64,000 nt of DNA from Adiantum capillus-veneris (lineage: Eukaryota > Streptophyta > Polypodiopsida > Polypodiales > Pteridaceae): contig CM043958.1 in the NCBI GenBank assembly GCA_014529385.2, positions 75,651,169 through 75,715,168 of the forward strand. Direction: 5' to 3'. Made by a program: the position numbers and the translations under genes. Shown here in pieces: positions 47,640-60,415 of the stretch (the stretch's first letter is position 1; each line of letters starts with the position of its first letter). The notes below the pieces were generated by a model that ran no database searches, was not told the origin of the DNA, and saw nothing but the letters and a program-made list of their open reading frames with translations.

Positions 47640-48630
47640 CTTTCTAGCTCCCTCTCTGTAATCATGGCAAGTGTAGCATTTCCAACATTTAAAGGAAAGA
47701 AGGGGGAGGATTTGGTAACAGACGTCTTAGATGACTTTGAAGTAGCATGTGGAGTGAGAAACAAAGATATGGATGAATCCCGGGTTAGAATCTTTAAGCA
47801 TCTCATGAAGCTAGAAGCTAGATCGTGGTAAAATTCACTTCCACGAGCAACCAAGGATGACTGGGAGCCCTTAAAAACTGCTTTTAAGAGGTGCTTGGGG
47901 GGAGGTACCACTTCAGAGAAGTTGTGGGACAAGTTGAGAGACTTGAAGCAGGAGGGTGTTTTGGAATATGACACCTATGAGTCCAAATTTGTGGATTTGT
48001 GGGAACGGTGGGTTGAGTCACTGGCAAGGGGGGAAGCTGCACCCGATTTCCTAAAGAAATACCTGTTCACGCATGGCTTATGGCCGCTTCTCAAGGAGAA
48101 GGTGAAGGGTAGATTCCCGGCTACGTATGAGTTAGCCGTTGAGACTTCTCACCTTAAGGACAAGAAGCTGCGAATGAAAGCCAAAGAAAATGAGACAACA
48201 GAAGTAGGAACATCGCGCAGACCAACAACCATGACAACCACCATTCCACCACCACCATCGGCTCTTGGGGTAAGAGATGACCAACAAGATATGTTGGCCC
48301 ATATTACTGATCAACTGCAGAAGTTGTCTGTCCATTTGATACAGCAACAAGGAAGGAATCAAGAAAGAGATCAAGACCTAGGAAGAGCATGACGAAAAAA
48401 CAGGGAGTATCACTGCGACAAGTGCAAAGAAGATGGTCACGGTAAGTACTACTATCCCAAACCACGACAAAACTATAATAGAGGAGGTAGGAGAAACCAA
48501 TTGTCACCCCCTAGAGAAAGAACACCCCCACCTCGAGCACCAACCCCACCAACAAAAATTCTATGCCCACCCACGCACCATCACAAGCACCCATTCCACC
48601 TCTTCCACCAGCACCACCACTTGATCACCC
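47640..48630 (+). pseudogene. gypsy-5 Gag
   Basis: From the ATG at 47664 (MASVAFPTFKGKKGEDLVTD), with a TAA after KLEARSW, the capsid continues as RATKDDWEPLKTAFKRC, YDTYESKFVDLWERWVE, FLKKYLFTHGLWPLLKEKVK and the coiled IQEQ-like end. A TGA ends the frame near 48390. The knuckle CDKCKEDGHGKYYYP follows in the same frame, with its last cysteine replaced by tyrosine. The 46849-47640 part upstream holds only broken frames. Confidence 0.78.
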
Positions 48631-48745
48631 TGTAAACATCATAAGGCTAGAAGAGAAAGGAAAAGCCGTAGTAGTGGATCCACCCAGAGCAAAGGAGAGC
48701 GACAAGGGTAAAGATAAGGTAACCTTTTTAGAACCATTTTAAGTC

Positions 48746-49452
48746 ATGACTGTGAAAAGAGCTAGGAGGGAGAAAGCCACACAATCAGATGATGAGAGAA
48801 GCATGAGAGGAGATACTAGAAAGAGGCCATCCACGCCACGACGGAAATTGGGCATCACCAACTTTCAGTTAGGAGAAAGTTCTAAACCCTATGATCTAAC
48901 GTTGGATGTGGCAGAGCAAGGACCAAAGATTACATGGCCACAACTGCTACATCTCGCACCAAAGGTAAGGCGGCAATGGTCCAAAATGGTGAGTACAAGA
49001 TGCTCCAAAGCAAAGTTAGCCGAAGCAATTTTGGGTTGCAACAGGGACGACATCCTTCCAACTATTGATGTCAACATAAAAGGGAAGAGAATTGGGGATA
49101 CCTACATTGATGGAGGTGCACAAATCTGTGTGATGAGCGAAGCTACGATGCTTCAGTTAGGGCTTGAAGTTGACAGGCCTTCTCCATGCAAGGCAAAGAT
49201 GGCAAACAACACAAAAGTAAAGTGTGTAGGTGTGGTAAGCTCGTGGTAAGTGTTGTGAAGATAAAAGCTTTCAACACCGAGGTAGAGGTAGATGTTTTTG
49301 TAATGCCTACTAAGGTGGATGGCTATCCACTAATCTTGGGAAGGCCATGGTTGATGGCCATGAAGGCAAAACAGGACTGGGGCACTGGCCTTCTATGCAT
49401 GACCGGTAAGAAAGGGGAGACAATCTACTACGACATGAAGATTGGCAAGTAG
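48746..49452 (+). pseudogene. gypsy-5 aspartic protease
   Basis: The active-site strand is DTYIDGGAQICVMS (about 49099-49140), again D-G-G-A, then MANNTKVKCVGVV. After a TAA and a frame change, VDVFVMPTKVDGYPLILGRPW (the 'ILGRPW' strand) and DWGTGLLCM follow. The N-terminal 115 residues are a basic linker with TLDVAEQGPKITWPQLL. Confidence 0.8.
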
Positions 49453-49458
49453 AAGCCA

Positions 49459-49836
49459 ATGAATCTGGAAACGTCAGTAGTTGAAACCACTAGCAAGTCT
49501 TCCACTTCTGAGGAGGAGACCACATCCACCGACGAAAGTGACAGCTCCATCGATGTGATGGGCATCATCATAAAGGATCCACAAAGGGTAAGCACAACTG
49601 GTAATCCGTCACCAGAAGGGCAACACAATGAAAAGGAGAGCGAATCACTTGGCCTAGGAGAAGGTAGGTTGAAGGGTATGTTTTCCACAGAATTAACACT
49701 TGAGGAGAAAGATAGTTTTTTGCAAATGTTGATGGGATTTCATGACCTATTCATTGACAACTATGAAAGAATCACAGGCATTACAGTGGTGGAACATCAT
49801 ATTAAGCTGAAGGAAGGGGTGCTTGGCCATTTGTAA
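49459..49836 (+). pseudogene. gypsy-5 RT N-terminal stub
   Basis: An acidic Ser/Thr-rich linker leads to FLQMLMGFHDLFIDNYERIT then VEHHIKLKEGV, the segment just before the first RT strands ('F.D.FA..Y.D..G....V.H.I.L..G'). It stops at TAA 49834. The following RNase H is in the same frame directly after it, so at least the fingers, palm and thumb are gone. Confidence 0.72.
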
Positions 49837-50430
49837 GATTTACATTCTAACAATGAAGCTGAGTATGCAGCACTAACCAAGGGTCTACAATGGTGCGTCT
49901 CGCAAGGGGTACAACACCTTAATGTATTTGGGGATGCTCTACTTTTGGTAAGGCAAGTAAATGGAGTATGGACATGCAAGAATCCTAGCTTGAGGACTCA
50001 TTTAAGTGGTGTAAAAACCTTGTTGGGTAAGCTTGAAGAAGTTCAAATACACCATATCCCAAGGGCTCAAAACCATGAATCAGATGCTCTAGCAAGTGAA
50101 AGACTGCAGGAAGTGTTGGTTGGGGCCATAAAGCTAAAGCTCCCTCTATTTCAAGGTAGTGATGCCTTACCTGACATCATGCATTTTTTGGAAACAGGGG
50201 GATGTCCATTGGATTTAATAAAGGGACAAAAGCAATGGTTGATGCGGAAGGCCACAAGGTATCGGCTCATCAATGATGGTCTGTACTGTAAAGGTAAGGA
50301 CCAAATACTCAGGAAGGTTCCCCTCTCTCATGAAATCACGAGAGTAATTGCTAGCTGTCATCATGGCGGGGTCTGTGGTGGTCACTTTGACATAGACATA
50401 ACAAGTAGGAAAATTTTGCAGGCTGCCTAG
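49837..50430 (+). pseudogene. gypsy-5 archaeal-type RNase H and integrase finger start
   Basis: SNNEAEYAALTKGLQWC (Glu) and LNVFGDALLLVRQVNGVW (Asp) are the second half of the RVT_3/archaeal-type RNase H known from the Tat lineage. HHIPRAQNHESDALA holds the last His/Asp-type block. The RNase H start, with the first Asp, is missing with the RT. The tail reads CHHGGVCGGHFDIDITSRKI, the beginning of the integrase finger, whose CK..CQ half (WCKT stop KLCQKAG) follows at about 50452 with a TGA in place of a residue. Confidence 0.78.
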
Positions 50431-50500
50431 CCTCAACCGAGATGTACATCACTGGTGCAAGACGTGAAAGCTGTGCCAAAAGGCAGGCACTAGGTCAATT

Positions 50501-51478
50501 ATGCCTGAACCACAGACACCTATTCTTTCATATGGACCATTTGAAAAGTGGGGTATCGATGCCATAGGACCATTGCCTAGGGCCAACTCAAGAAAATTTT
50601 ACATCATCATGGGAGTTGACTATATGACTAGATGGGCGGAAGTTGTAGCCACCACTAGAATCACAATAGTAGAGGTAGCTAAGTTCATCTACGAGCAGAT
50701 ATGTTGTAGGTTTGGCACACCATTAGAGATCATCTCTGACAGCGGGCCAGGTTTCAGAGAAAACTTGGTAGAAGAATTAATGCAGAAACTTGGTATTACA
50801 AGGAGGCACTCTTCACCATATTACCCTCAATGTAATGGCCTAGTTGAAAAGGTGAATGGAATGGTTTCTAAAATTATTACCAAGCAGGTAAACAATCATC
50901 CTGGAGACTGAGACAAGTACCTACTACCATCTTTGTGGGCCTACAGAACCTCATTCCTTACATCCTTGGGATTCACACCGTATCATCTGGTATTTGGTAA
51001 GGACGCAATCTTGCCCATTGAAGTGCAACTACAAAGTCTCAGAGTAATGGCAAGCCAACTTCAATGACCTAACGTGCATTTGAGAGATCACATCATCGAC
51101 TTGGAAAGACTACAGCTGGACAGAGAAGAAGCAATAAACTATTATGCATCACAATCAGAGCACAGACGGCTTAGCTTCAACCAACATCTGCGGCAAAAAG
51201 AACTGAAGAAAGGAACGTTGGTGCTCCGCTACAACAATCGCTTCGACACGCGCAAAGATAAGAAACTCCTACTCAAATGGGAAGGCCCGTTCATCATCAG
51301 GAGAAGTATTCCAATGGAAGCTGATGGAAAACTTCATAAAACCAGGGTAAATGGTTGGTGGCTCAAACCTTATTTTCTTCGATTCGACCAGACTCCACCT
51401 ATCGACATTCCAAACGAGGATACACCATCAACCGCCACCTCCGACGACAATAATCAAACAGATGAGTTAGAGGCATGA
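50501..51478 (+). pseudogene. gypsy-5 integrase core and C-terminus
   Basis: KWGIDAIGPLPRANSRKFY (Asp), IISDSGPGFRENLVEELMQK (Asp) and YPQCNGLVEKVNGMV (Glu) form the DDE core. A TGA after NHPGD (50911) and a TAG near 51068 interrupt. The rest reads SLWAYRTSFLTSLGFTPYHL, the barrel (KLLLKWEGPFIIRR) and an acidic tail ending at 51478. The three catalytic residues are preserved. Confidence 0.87.
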
Positions 51479-51512
51479 ATGTCCCTAACTTAAGGGAGAG
51501 GGTTAATTATGT

Positions 51513-51904
51513 CGGGTTGTCCGCACCGCACTCTAGCCCGCCCGGCCGGAGAGATGATGTTCTAGGGAACGAATGGTGGACACCGTTTTTAAAAAAAAAA
51601 AAGTCTCCCTCCCTTTCATCTTTATATGTACTCTCTCTCTCTCTATTATTCCCCCCTTTTTTTTCTTTACCCCACAACTCTCTCTCTTCTTCCCCTTGTT
51701 TTCATTCCACCAATGGGCCGAGCCCCCGACACCCCCCCATTTTTCTATCTTTCCCCTCTCTCTATGACCTCTTCCCCTTCCCCCTTCTTTCTCTTTTTCC
51801 TTCCTCTCCCTCGTTGTCTCTTACGGTGTGTGAACAACCCATAAGGGGAGCCTAATAATACATTTTTTTTTTTACATATATTCCACCTTTGAATGCATTA
51901 AGAA

Positions 51905-51935
<31 letters not shown>

Positions 51936-51979
51936 TCGCTCAAACGGCCGAAAGCCTAGCCTACTGATAAAGAATATGA
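51513..51979 (+). repeat. LTR-like stretch, probable gypsy-5 3' LTR
   Basis: It starts TGTCGGGTTGTCCGC after a purine tract. It has a TATA-like ctttatatgtactctc (51620), long pyrimidine runs and a 28-base poly(C). The end is not recognisable, and no second copy is in the window. Confidence 0.45.
51905..51932 (+). repeat. Poly(C), 28 bases
   Basis: An uninterrupted run of 28 C from 51905 to 51932. Confidence 0.98.
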
Positions 51980-52194
51980 TGTTAAAGAATATGTCCGTTG
52001 TGCTATGGGCAACTGGACACTTACAATACTATGTTGTAAGTATACTTTGGATAATAGTTCAAAGAGAAGAAGAGTGAGAGCAGCATGTTGAATGGGTGCA
52101 GGGTAACGATTGTGTGTGTGTGTGTGTCTCGATGTGTGTTGGTGTGTGTGCGTAGTCTTATTTTCTACCGTCTCCATCACCTATGGACTCTACA
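51980..52194 (+). repeat. Probable copia-2 5' LTR
   Basis: The end ...GACTCTACA is 3 bp before the primer site. A TG start at 51980 (TGTTAAAGAATATGTCC) gives 215 bp, similar to copia-1's 192 bp. It contains a (GT)n tract at 52111-52150. Confidence 0.5.
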
Positions 52195-52197
52195 AAG

Positions 52198-52212
52198 TGG
52201 TATCAGAGCTCA
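52198..52212 (+). other. copia-2 primer-binding site
   Basis: TGGTATCAGAGCTCA, a perfect initiator Met-tRNA type primer site. Confidence 0.9.
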
Positions 52213-53096
52213 GCTTAAGGAGCTACAATCAATACACAGATTTTCGCAGTTCTGGAAAACAGCCAAAAGAGAGGTTTTTTGGTCATAACTCCCTCATCCG
52301 AACTCGAAATACAATGATCTAGGAGTCTATCTTTATGTTTTTGGGCAGTCTAGACGCATTGGCATACTCAAATTTACCAAAATCTGTAATTTTTTGCAGT
52401 AAACAGCCAGCTCACACAAGCATAGGATATTTTTAGTTTTGCACTCGGCAGTAGATTTATAGGTTACAGGTGAAGAATTCAACATTTACACAGGTTTTGA
52501 AGAGCGACATAGAGCTTTTTCATCATGATATTGTGTTATCAAAGATTATGTTTGGTTGTTGTGGGTCCGTTATGGACAACCGCCTATGTAAGAAAGGCTG
52601 TGGGAAAAAGTTGAGGCGGTTATATTATTAGATTGAGTACTTTGTGGTTATGTATGGATATGCGGTTAATGTATTTTGGAAAACTATAGCCTTTGTGAGG
52701 GTCGAGTGAGGTTTTTTGAAGCCTTGCCTTGGGAGCTTTGGTACCTTGGCAAGGTGGATTAGGTACTGGAGCGAACCCCCGACTGGCCCCGCTAAAGACC
52801 TCATATGTCGTTTACGACTACGGGAAGAAGGTGGATGTATGGATATGTGGTACATGATAGCGTATGGATTTCATTTTCATACAGGTCCATGTGGACATTG
52901 TTTTAGAGTATTTATGCATAGTATTGAGTCAGTCTGTGAAAAAGTGAGTCAGTGGATTTTCCCTTGGCAGTGAGAATTTTTTTGTCAATGTTTATGAGCA
53001 CTTTGGTTGAGATTGTCACTTGAGATATTGTCCAAATACAAACGGAACTTTGCCAAAAGTTTTCAAAATCCTTTGGAAGAAATTGAGAGAGTGAAG

Positions 53097-53940
53097 ATGG
53101 CAGAAAGTTCAACTCAAGTCACACAGATTGTTGGAGAGAAGCTGACGAGAGAAAACTATAGCATATGGTCTTACATGATGGAGAACTTTATCATGGGCAA
53201 AGGTTTATGGGACTACATTACAGGTGAACAAGAGCGTCCTGAGGTTGGTTTGGAACCAAATAGAGAGAATGTTGAAGCACATAAAACATGGCAAGCAGGA
53301 GTAGAAGCTTACAAGAAGTGGATCGAGAATTCAAGGAAAGTGATGCATTGGATTTCAATATGTATTAGTGACTTCTTTATACCACATGAGAAGAAGGCTC
53401 AATCTCCAAAGGAAGCATGGGAGATACTAGCAAGAATGAACAGCTCCAATACAGAACCATGAAAAGTTCACTTGAAGCAAAGGTTACATTGTGTATGGCG
53501 AGGAAATAGATCCATATCAGATTATGTGACAGAGATAAAGCAAATACAGGAAGATCTTGCGATCATTAATGTTGAAGTTCCAGATGATGACTTAGTTTCA
53601 GTGACATTGAATGGTTTGGGACCGGAATACAAGAGGGGAAGTTAGGTCAGGTCCTTCTACATCAAATAACAATTCCAGAGATCAGGTTTTTACTCTAGAG
53701 GTCGTGGAAACAGTAGAGGTAGAAGAGGAAACTATGGTCGTGGAAACAATGCTGGAAGAGGTCAATGGAAAAACCAACAAAGTCAAAGTTACAATGATTA
53801 CAACCAAAGAGGCAGAGGGAAAGCCCGACCTCGTGGACGTGGAGGTGGACGATTTGTACATCCTCAAAGAGATGGATATTGTAACAGATGTGGCATCTAT
53901 GGTCACTTTGAAAGAGAATGTTACACAAGGCTAAATCAAA
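53097..53940 (+). pseudogene. copia-2 Gag
   Basis: Start ATG 53097 (MAESSTQVTQIVGEKLTREN) with the copia block NYSIWSYMMENFI. Stops occur at 53460, near 53645 and near 53668, all in one frame. That frame continues through an Arg/Gly-rich RNA-binding stretch (RGNYGRGN) to an intact knuckle CNRCGIYGHFEREC (about 53880-53923), all four zinc ligands present. Frames in other phases across 53611-53934 are not the real one. Confidence 0.85.
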
Positions 53941-54039
53941 ATCGTGATCGTGGTGGAAGAGGCCGAGGTTATGGCAAACATGGAGGAAACTTTGCTGGAT
54001 ACAATCCTCATGATCAAAATATATATGACAATAGATTGA

Positions 54040-54561
54040 GTGGACATTTATTTCCTATGGAGCATGGTGGAGCCACATCATATAGATGATTGGTATTTAG
54101 ATAGTGGTTCCACAAATCATATGACATATCATGGTGAATGGTTTGATAGAAAACAGAAGTTAGAAGAGAACGAGTTTGTCGCTACAGGTGATGATACTAT
54201 GCATTGGATTACACATGTTGGTTCAGTTACATTGATAGAAAAAGACGAGACATACAACACATTGGGAGATGTTCTATCTGTGCCTTCAATCACAAAGAAT
54301 TTAGCATCAGTTGGACAAATGACAGATCAAGGGTTGCAAGTCCGTTTTAATCATTATGGCTGCTTCATAGAGGAGTTTTACAAAGGAAAACTACGCAAGA
54401 TATTGGCACGTGGAAGAAAGAAAGGTCGCTTGTTCTCATTGGAAGTTGGAGATCCATGTTTACACAATGGTATGTATGCAAACAAATCAGCCACTCAAGA
54501 TAATTGGGCAGAGTTATGGCATAAGAGGATTGGTCATGTCATGTCAATTTTAGAAGACTAA
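54040..54561 (+). pseudogene. copia-2 protease and integrase finger start
   Basis: WYLDSGSTNHMTYHGEWF holds the catalytic DSG. VATGDDTMHWITHVGSV and SVPSITKNLASVGQMTDQGL are copia protease hallmarks. LWHKRIGHVMSILED starts the HHCC finger and ends in TAA 54561. The frame differs from Gag, so a frameshift lies near 54040-54090. Confidence 0.86.
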
Positions 54562-54566
54562 AGCAT

Positions 54567-55782
54567 ATGCAATCAAATCAAATTGTACGTGGATTACCAA
54601 AGTTTGGCAGATTGAATTTTGATCATGTTTGTGAAGCTTGTCAATTTGGAAAGCAATCTCGTTTACCATTTCCAAAGAGGGGGAGAATTAGCCAAAGTCC
54701 TTTGGAAATTGTTCGTTCAGATATTTGGGGACCTTGTGATCATGCTACGCCAAATGGTTGGTCGATATTTTATCACATTCACAGATGATTACAACAGAAT
54801 GACATGGGTTTACTTTCTAAAGGCAAAGTCAGAGGCATTTGAGGTATTCTTGGAGTTCAAAGTTATGGTTGAGAAAGAGAATGGTTGTCAAATTAAATGC
54901 CTTCGTACAGATGGAGGGGGAGAGTACATGTCACACAATTTTGATCATTACTTACATGAACAAGGCATAAGAAGACAGATTACTTGTAGATACACAACAC
55001 AACAAAATGGAGTTGCTGAGAGAAAGAATAGAGTCATAGCAGAGATTGCAAGAGACATGATGAATGAGATGAATATGCCATTAACATATTGGGCTGAAGC
55101 AGTTCATACAGCAGTACACATTATGAATCGAACACCAACAGCTGCCATTCATGAAATTTCACCTTATGAGAGACTTTATGGGATCAAGCCAACAGTTTCC
55201 TACATGAAAGTTTTCAGATGTGTTTTCTATGTTCATGTGCCAAATGAAGCAAGAAATAAGATGGAGCCAAAGGCAGTGAAGTGTATATTCTTGGGCTACC
55301 CAGTTGAAAAGAAAGGTTACAAGTGTTTTGATCCTACAACAAGACAAGTTTATGTCAGTAGAGATGTCAGATTTTGTGAGCATGAACCATGGTATAAACC
55401 AAAGCCAGTGATGATAGAAGATGAGTTTGAAGAGCAAGACAATGTGTGTCATGTTTTTGATAAGCTAGGACCATCAACAAGAACTATTTCAAGACAACAT
55501 ATGGCAGAGGAGAGTACAGGAAGTATCAAGCCATGGAGCGGTCGTTCGCGAGATACAAATCAAGACGAGAAAGGCAAAAAGAAAGTGGTTGAAGAGAGTT
55601 ATGGAGATGAAAGCCTCGATGAAGAGCATGGTTTACCACATTTGAGGACACCTGACAGTAAGCATGCTGAGAAATATGTACCCCCATATGCAAGAGTTGA
55701 AGAGAAGAGTGCAGCATTAAGCATGCTAAGAAATATGTACCCCCATATGCAAGAGTTGAAGAGAAGAGTGCACCACAATTGA
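54567..55782 (+). pseudogene. copia-2 integrase
   Basis: The finger ends in CEACQFGKQSRLPF (54628). After a frameshift near 54765, the core reads FITFTDDYNRMTWVYFLK, LRTDGGGEYMSHNF and NGVAERKNRVI (Asp, Asp, Glu), then MKVFRCVFYVHVPNEARNK and KCIFLGYPVEKKGYKCF. Past 55400 it is an acidic linker containing the 59-bp duplication, ending at TGA 55782. The catalytic triad is intact. Confidence 0.88.
55661..55772 (+). repeat. 59-bp tandem duplication in copia-2
   Basis: agcatgctgagaaatatgta (55661) and agcatgctaagaaatatgta (55720) start two near-identical copies with a period of 59, so the frame is shifted and the same peptide is read twice in two frames. Confidence 0.92.
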
Positions 55783-55796
55783 GAAGATGAGAGAGG

Positions 55797-56137
55797 GTGA
55801 GTTATCCAGTTGACTTGGAAGACTTGGAAGCAGAAGTTTATATGATACAGCCAGAGGGTTATCAACATCCAGAGTTTCCATATTATGTGTGTAAGTGGAA
55901 GAAATCATTGTACGGTTTGAAGCAAGCATCGAGAGCTTGGTGTGAAAAGATAATCAGATTCTTGAAGAAGATTGGATTTAAACAGTCTACTACTGATCAC
56001 TCATTGTTTTTGAAGCATGTTGATGGAGAGATCGTCGTTATTGTTATCTATGTTGATGACTTGATTCTCACTGGAAGTCACGATGAGAAAATTTTGCATG
56101 TCAAGAAGTGTTTGTTGAGAGAATTCAACATGAAGGC
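55797..56137 (+). pseudogene. copia-2 reverse transcriptase fragment
   Basis: LEAEVYMIQPEGYQHPEF, KKSLYGLKQASRAWCEK and VIYVDDLILTGS (YVDD) are the middle of copia RT. The N-terminal strands with the first Asp are missing before it. After LLREFNMKA (56137), foreign sequence starts and the frame ends at 56177. It is therefore a palm fragment. Confidence 0.9.
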
Positions 56138-56144
56138 CCGGGGG

Positions 56145-56270
56145 ATTCACTGTGTTTTTCCGTACGGTACCACGTGAGTATACAATAGGGGGGTTTTTAG
56201 ATTTTGTACATAAGCGTATACAATAGGGGTAGCCCCTCATTATTTGATACTCATACCGTACACATAAGGG
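56145..56270. repeat. Short imperfect inverted repeat (hairpin) at the copia-2 break
   Basis: CCGTACGGTACCACGTGAGT near 56160 pairs with ATACTCATACCGTAC near 56248, and atacaatagggg pairs with cccctcattattt. A direct copy of tatacaatagggg (56176 and 56215) sits inside. It could be a small foldback element or a remnant of a DNA transposon, but no clear ends are seen. Confidence 0.55.
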
Positions 56271-56278
56271 AGGGGCGG

Positions 56279-56279
<1 letters not shown>

Positions 56280-56316
<37 letters not shown>
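56280..56316 (+). repeat. Poly(G), 37 bases
   Basis: An uninterrupted G run, followed by G-rich gtgggggagggagggg. Confidence 0.98.
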
Positions 56317-56317
<1 letters not shown>

Positions 56318-56390
56318 GGGGGAGGGAGGGGGGTTACATTGGGGCTACATTCAACTACATGAGCCACCTTAAATACATTAGTAAGCCTGT

Positions 56391-56395
<5 letters not shown>

Positions 56396-56428
<33 letters not shown>

Positions 56429-56856
56429 ATCGATGAATACTTTCATGGCGTGGTGAAAATAAGGGAAAACTTGAAATTCTCTCTAATTTTTTTGGTCAAA
56501 ATTAGAAGCTTTTGTCGGTAATTACATTAAAACTTATGTGAATTTCCTCATTTTCTTAAAGCCAAGCTCAAACCCCTCTAATTTGTCAAAATTCCCAAAA
56601 TACCCTTCAAAATTTTAAAATTTCCAAAGTACCCATGTATCTATTTTGGTCGGATTGATCAAACTTTTCTAATTTTCATTCCTTTTTGACAATTGAGATG
56701 CATTTTTGAGTGGTTAGCATGTAATTTGTCACATATTACCTCACAAAACAGGCGATTATGTCCACAAAGATAACACATAAGTGTACTCATCAAAAAAATG
56801 ACAATCATTGAAGAACAAGAATACATCCTAATTCCTCTCTGTCCTGCCCACATTGG

Positions 56857-56935
<79 letters not shown>

Positions 56936-57014
56936 GAAGAAGAGTTTTAACATCGTAGGAAACTATCCCAAGATACCTAGCCAACGAGGAGAGTTGAGCT
57001 CAAGACCTGTTATT

Positions 57015-57070
<56 letters not shown>
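56396..57070. repeat. Cluster of microsatellites
   Basis: (GT)n at about 56396-56427, (AT)n at about 56859-56892 followed directly by (AG)n to about 56932, and (GA)n at about 57020-57062. The sequence between them is AT-rich and has no supportable gene. Confidence 0.92.
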
Positions 57071-57907
<837 letters not shown>

Positions 57908-57974
57908 GGATCTCGGCCTTCGATCGCCAACTTTGAACCCTACTTTTCAAGAAGTTCTCCATGAACAGCTTACA

Positions 57975-58326
57975 GGAGAGCGCTCTCTTGGCCAGAACCC
58001 TACCGAAGCTGAGTTGCAAGAAATGATCAACGAGGTTGAATCAGACGAAAATGGGACCATTGATTCTCCTGAATTTTTGAATCTCATGGCCAGAAAAATG
58101 AAGGACTTTGACTCTGAATAGGAACTTAAGGAAGCCTTTAAGGTGTTTGACAAGGACCAGAATGGGTTTATTTCTGCAGCAGCAGAGCTTTGTCACGTGA
58201 TAAAAAAATCTTGGGGAGAAACTGACTGATGAGGAGGTGGATGAAATGATCCATGAGACTGAATCTATTATCGGTGATGGAGAAGTCAACTATGAGGAGT
58301 CTGTGAGGATGATGCTGTCAAAGTGA
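57975..58326 (+). pseudogene. Calmodulin pseudogene, 5' truncated
   Basis: Similarity begins at [13 protein letters not shown], the end of EF-hand 1's region, and continues through EF-hands 2, 3 and 4 without an intron: [16 protein letters not shown], then TAG (58119), [19 protein letters not shown], a 3-bp insertion and a frameshift near 58207, then [13 protein letters not shown] and the stop at 58324-58326. EF-2's first loop residue is Glu instead of Asp, and EF-4's loop has an extra residue. Calmodulin is the cell's main calcium sensor. The first EF-hand and start codon are absent, so no functional protein results. Confidence 0.92.
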
Positions 58327-60040
<1,714 letters not shown>

Positions 60041-60415
60041 TTGCAAGGGGGCCAATGTGGCAACCAAATCGGCGCCAAGTTCTGGGAGGTGGTATGCACA
60101 AAGCACGGCATCGATCCCACGGGGTCATACATTGGCGACACTGACGTGCAGATGGAGAGAGTGAATGTGTACTACAATGAGGCAAGCTGCAGGCGCTATG
60201 TGCCTCGTGCCGTGCTCATGGATCTGGAGCCAAGTATTATGGACAGTGTTCGAATGGGCCCCTATGGGCAGATCTTCTGCCTTGATAACTTCGTCTTTGG
60301 CCAGTCCAGAGCTGGCAACAACTGGGCCAAGGGTCACTAAAGCAAAGCGCGGAGCTCATTGATTCTGTCCTTGACATTGTCTGCAAAGAGGCTGAAAACT
60401 ACGACTGCCTTCAAG
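60041..60415 (+). pseudogene. Beta-tubulin exon 1 fragment
   Basis: From [19 protein letters not shown] to NWAKGH it follows beta-tubulin's N-terminus, including [22 protein letters not shown] and [16 protein letters not shown] (the normal Gly after FGQS is Arg). The usual start (MREILHI) is replaced by LIEEEP. An indel puts a TAA after GH (60338-60340); the following bases still match [16 protein letters not shown] in another frame and end at CLQ followed by a good splice donor (AAG/GTGAG, 60415/60416), the position of the first intron in plant beta-tubulin genes. Exon 2 is not found downstream. It is a genomic, not a processed, copy. Confidence 0.92.

Larger units (their letters stand above)
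46849..51512 (+). mobile_element. gypsy-5: Ty3/gypsy element lacking the RT palm
   Basis: Plus-strand Gag, protease, an RT N-terminal stub, RNase H of archaeal type, integrase and a purine-rich tract (AAGGGAGAGGG, about 51492-51502) occur in order. The stretch between the RT stub and RNase H is missing. Its 5' end probably is the LTR and primer site at 28421-30089, cut off by gypsy-3. Its 3' LTR probably begins TGTCGGGTTG (about 51513), but the two ends cannot be matched to each other here, so that link is inference. Confidence 0.8.
51980..56137 (+). mobile_element. copia-2: truncated Ty1/copia retrotransposon
   Basis: A probable 5' LTR (51980-52194), an intact Met-tRNA primer site (52198-52212), a 0.9 kb leader, Gag, protease, integrase and two separated pieces of RT. 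The element stops in the RT palm at about 56137, with no RNase H, purine tract or 3' LTR. Several stops, frameshifts, an internal deletion and a 59-bp duplication are present. Without the 3' LTR, the left LTR start is only a guess based on TG and length. Confidence 0.88.

Noticed and set aside
53611-53934. A 107-codon acidic frame inside copia-2 gag
   Set aside because: It is a shadow of the Arg/Gly-rich Gag frame that contains the zinc knuckle in another phase.
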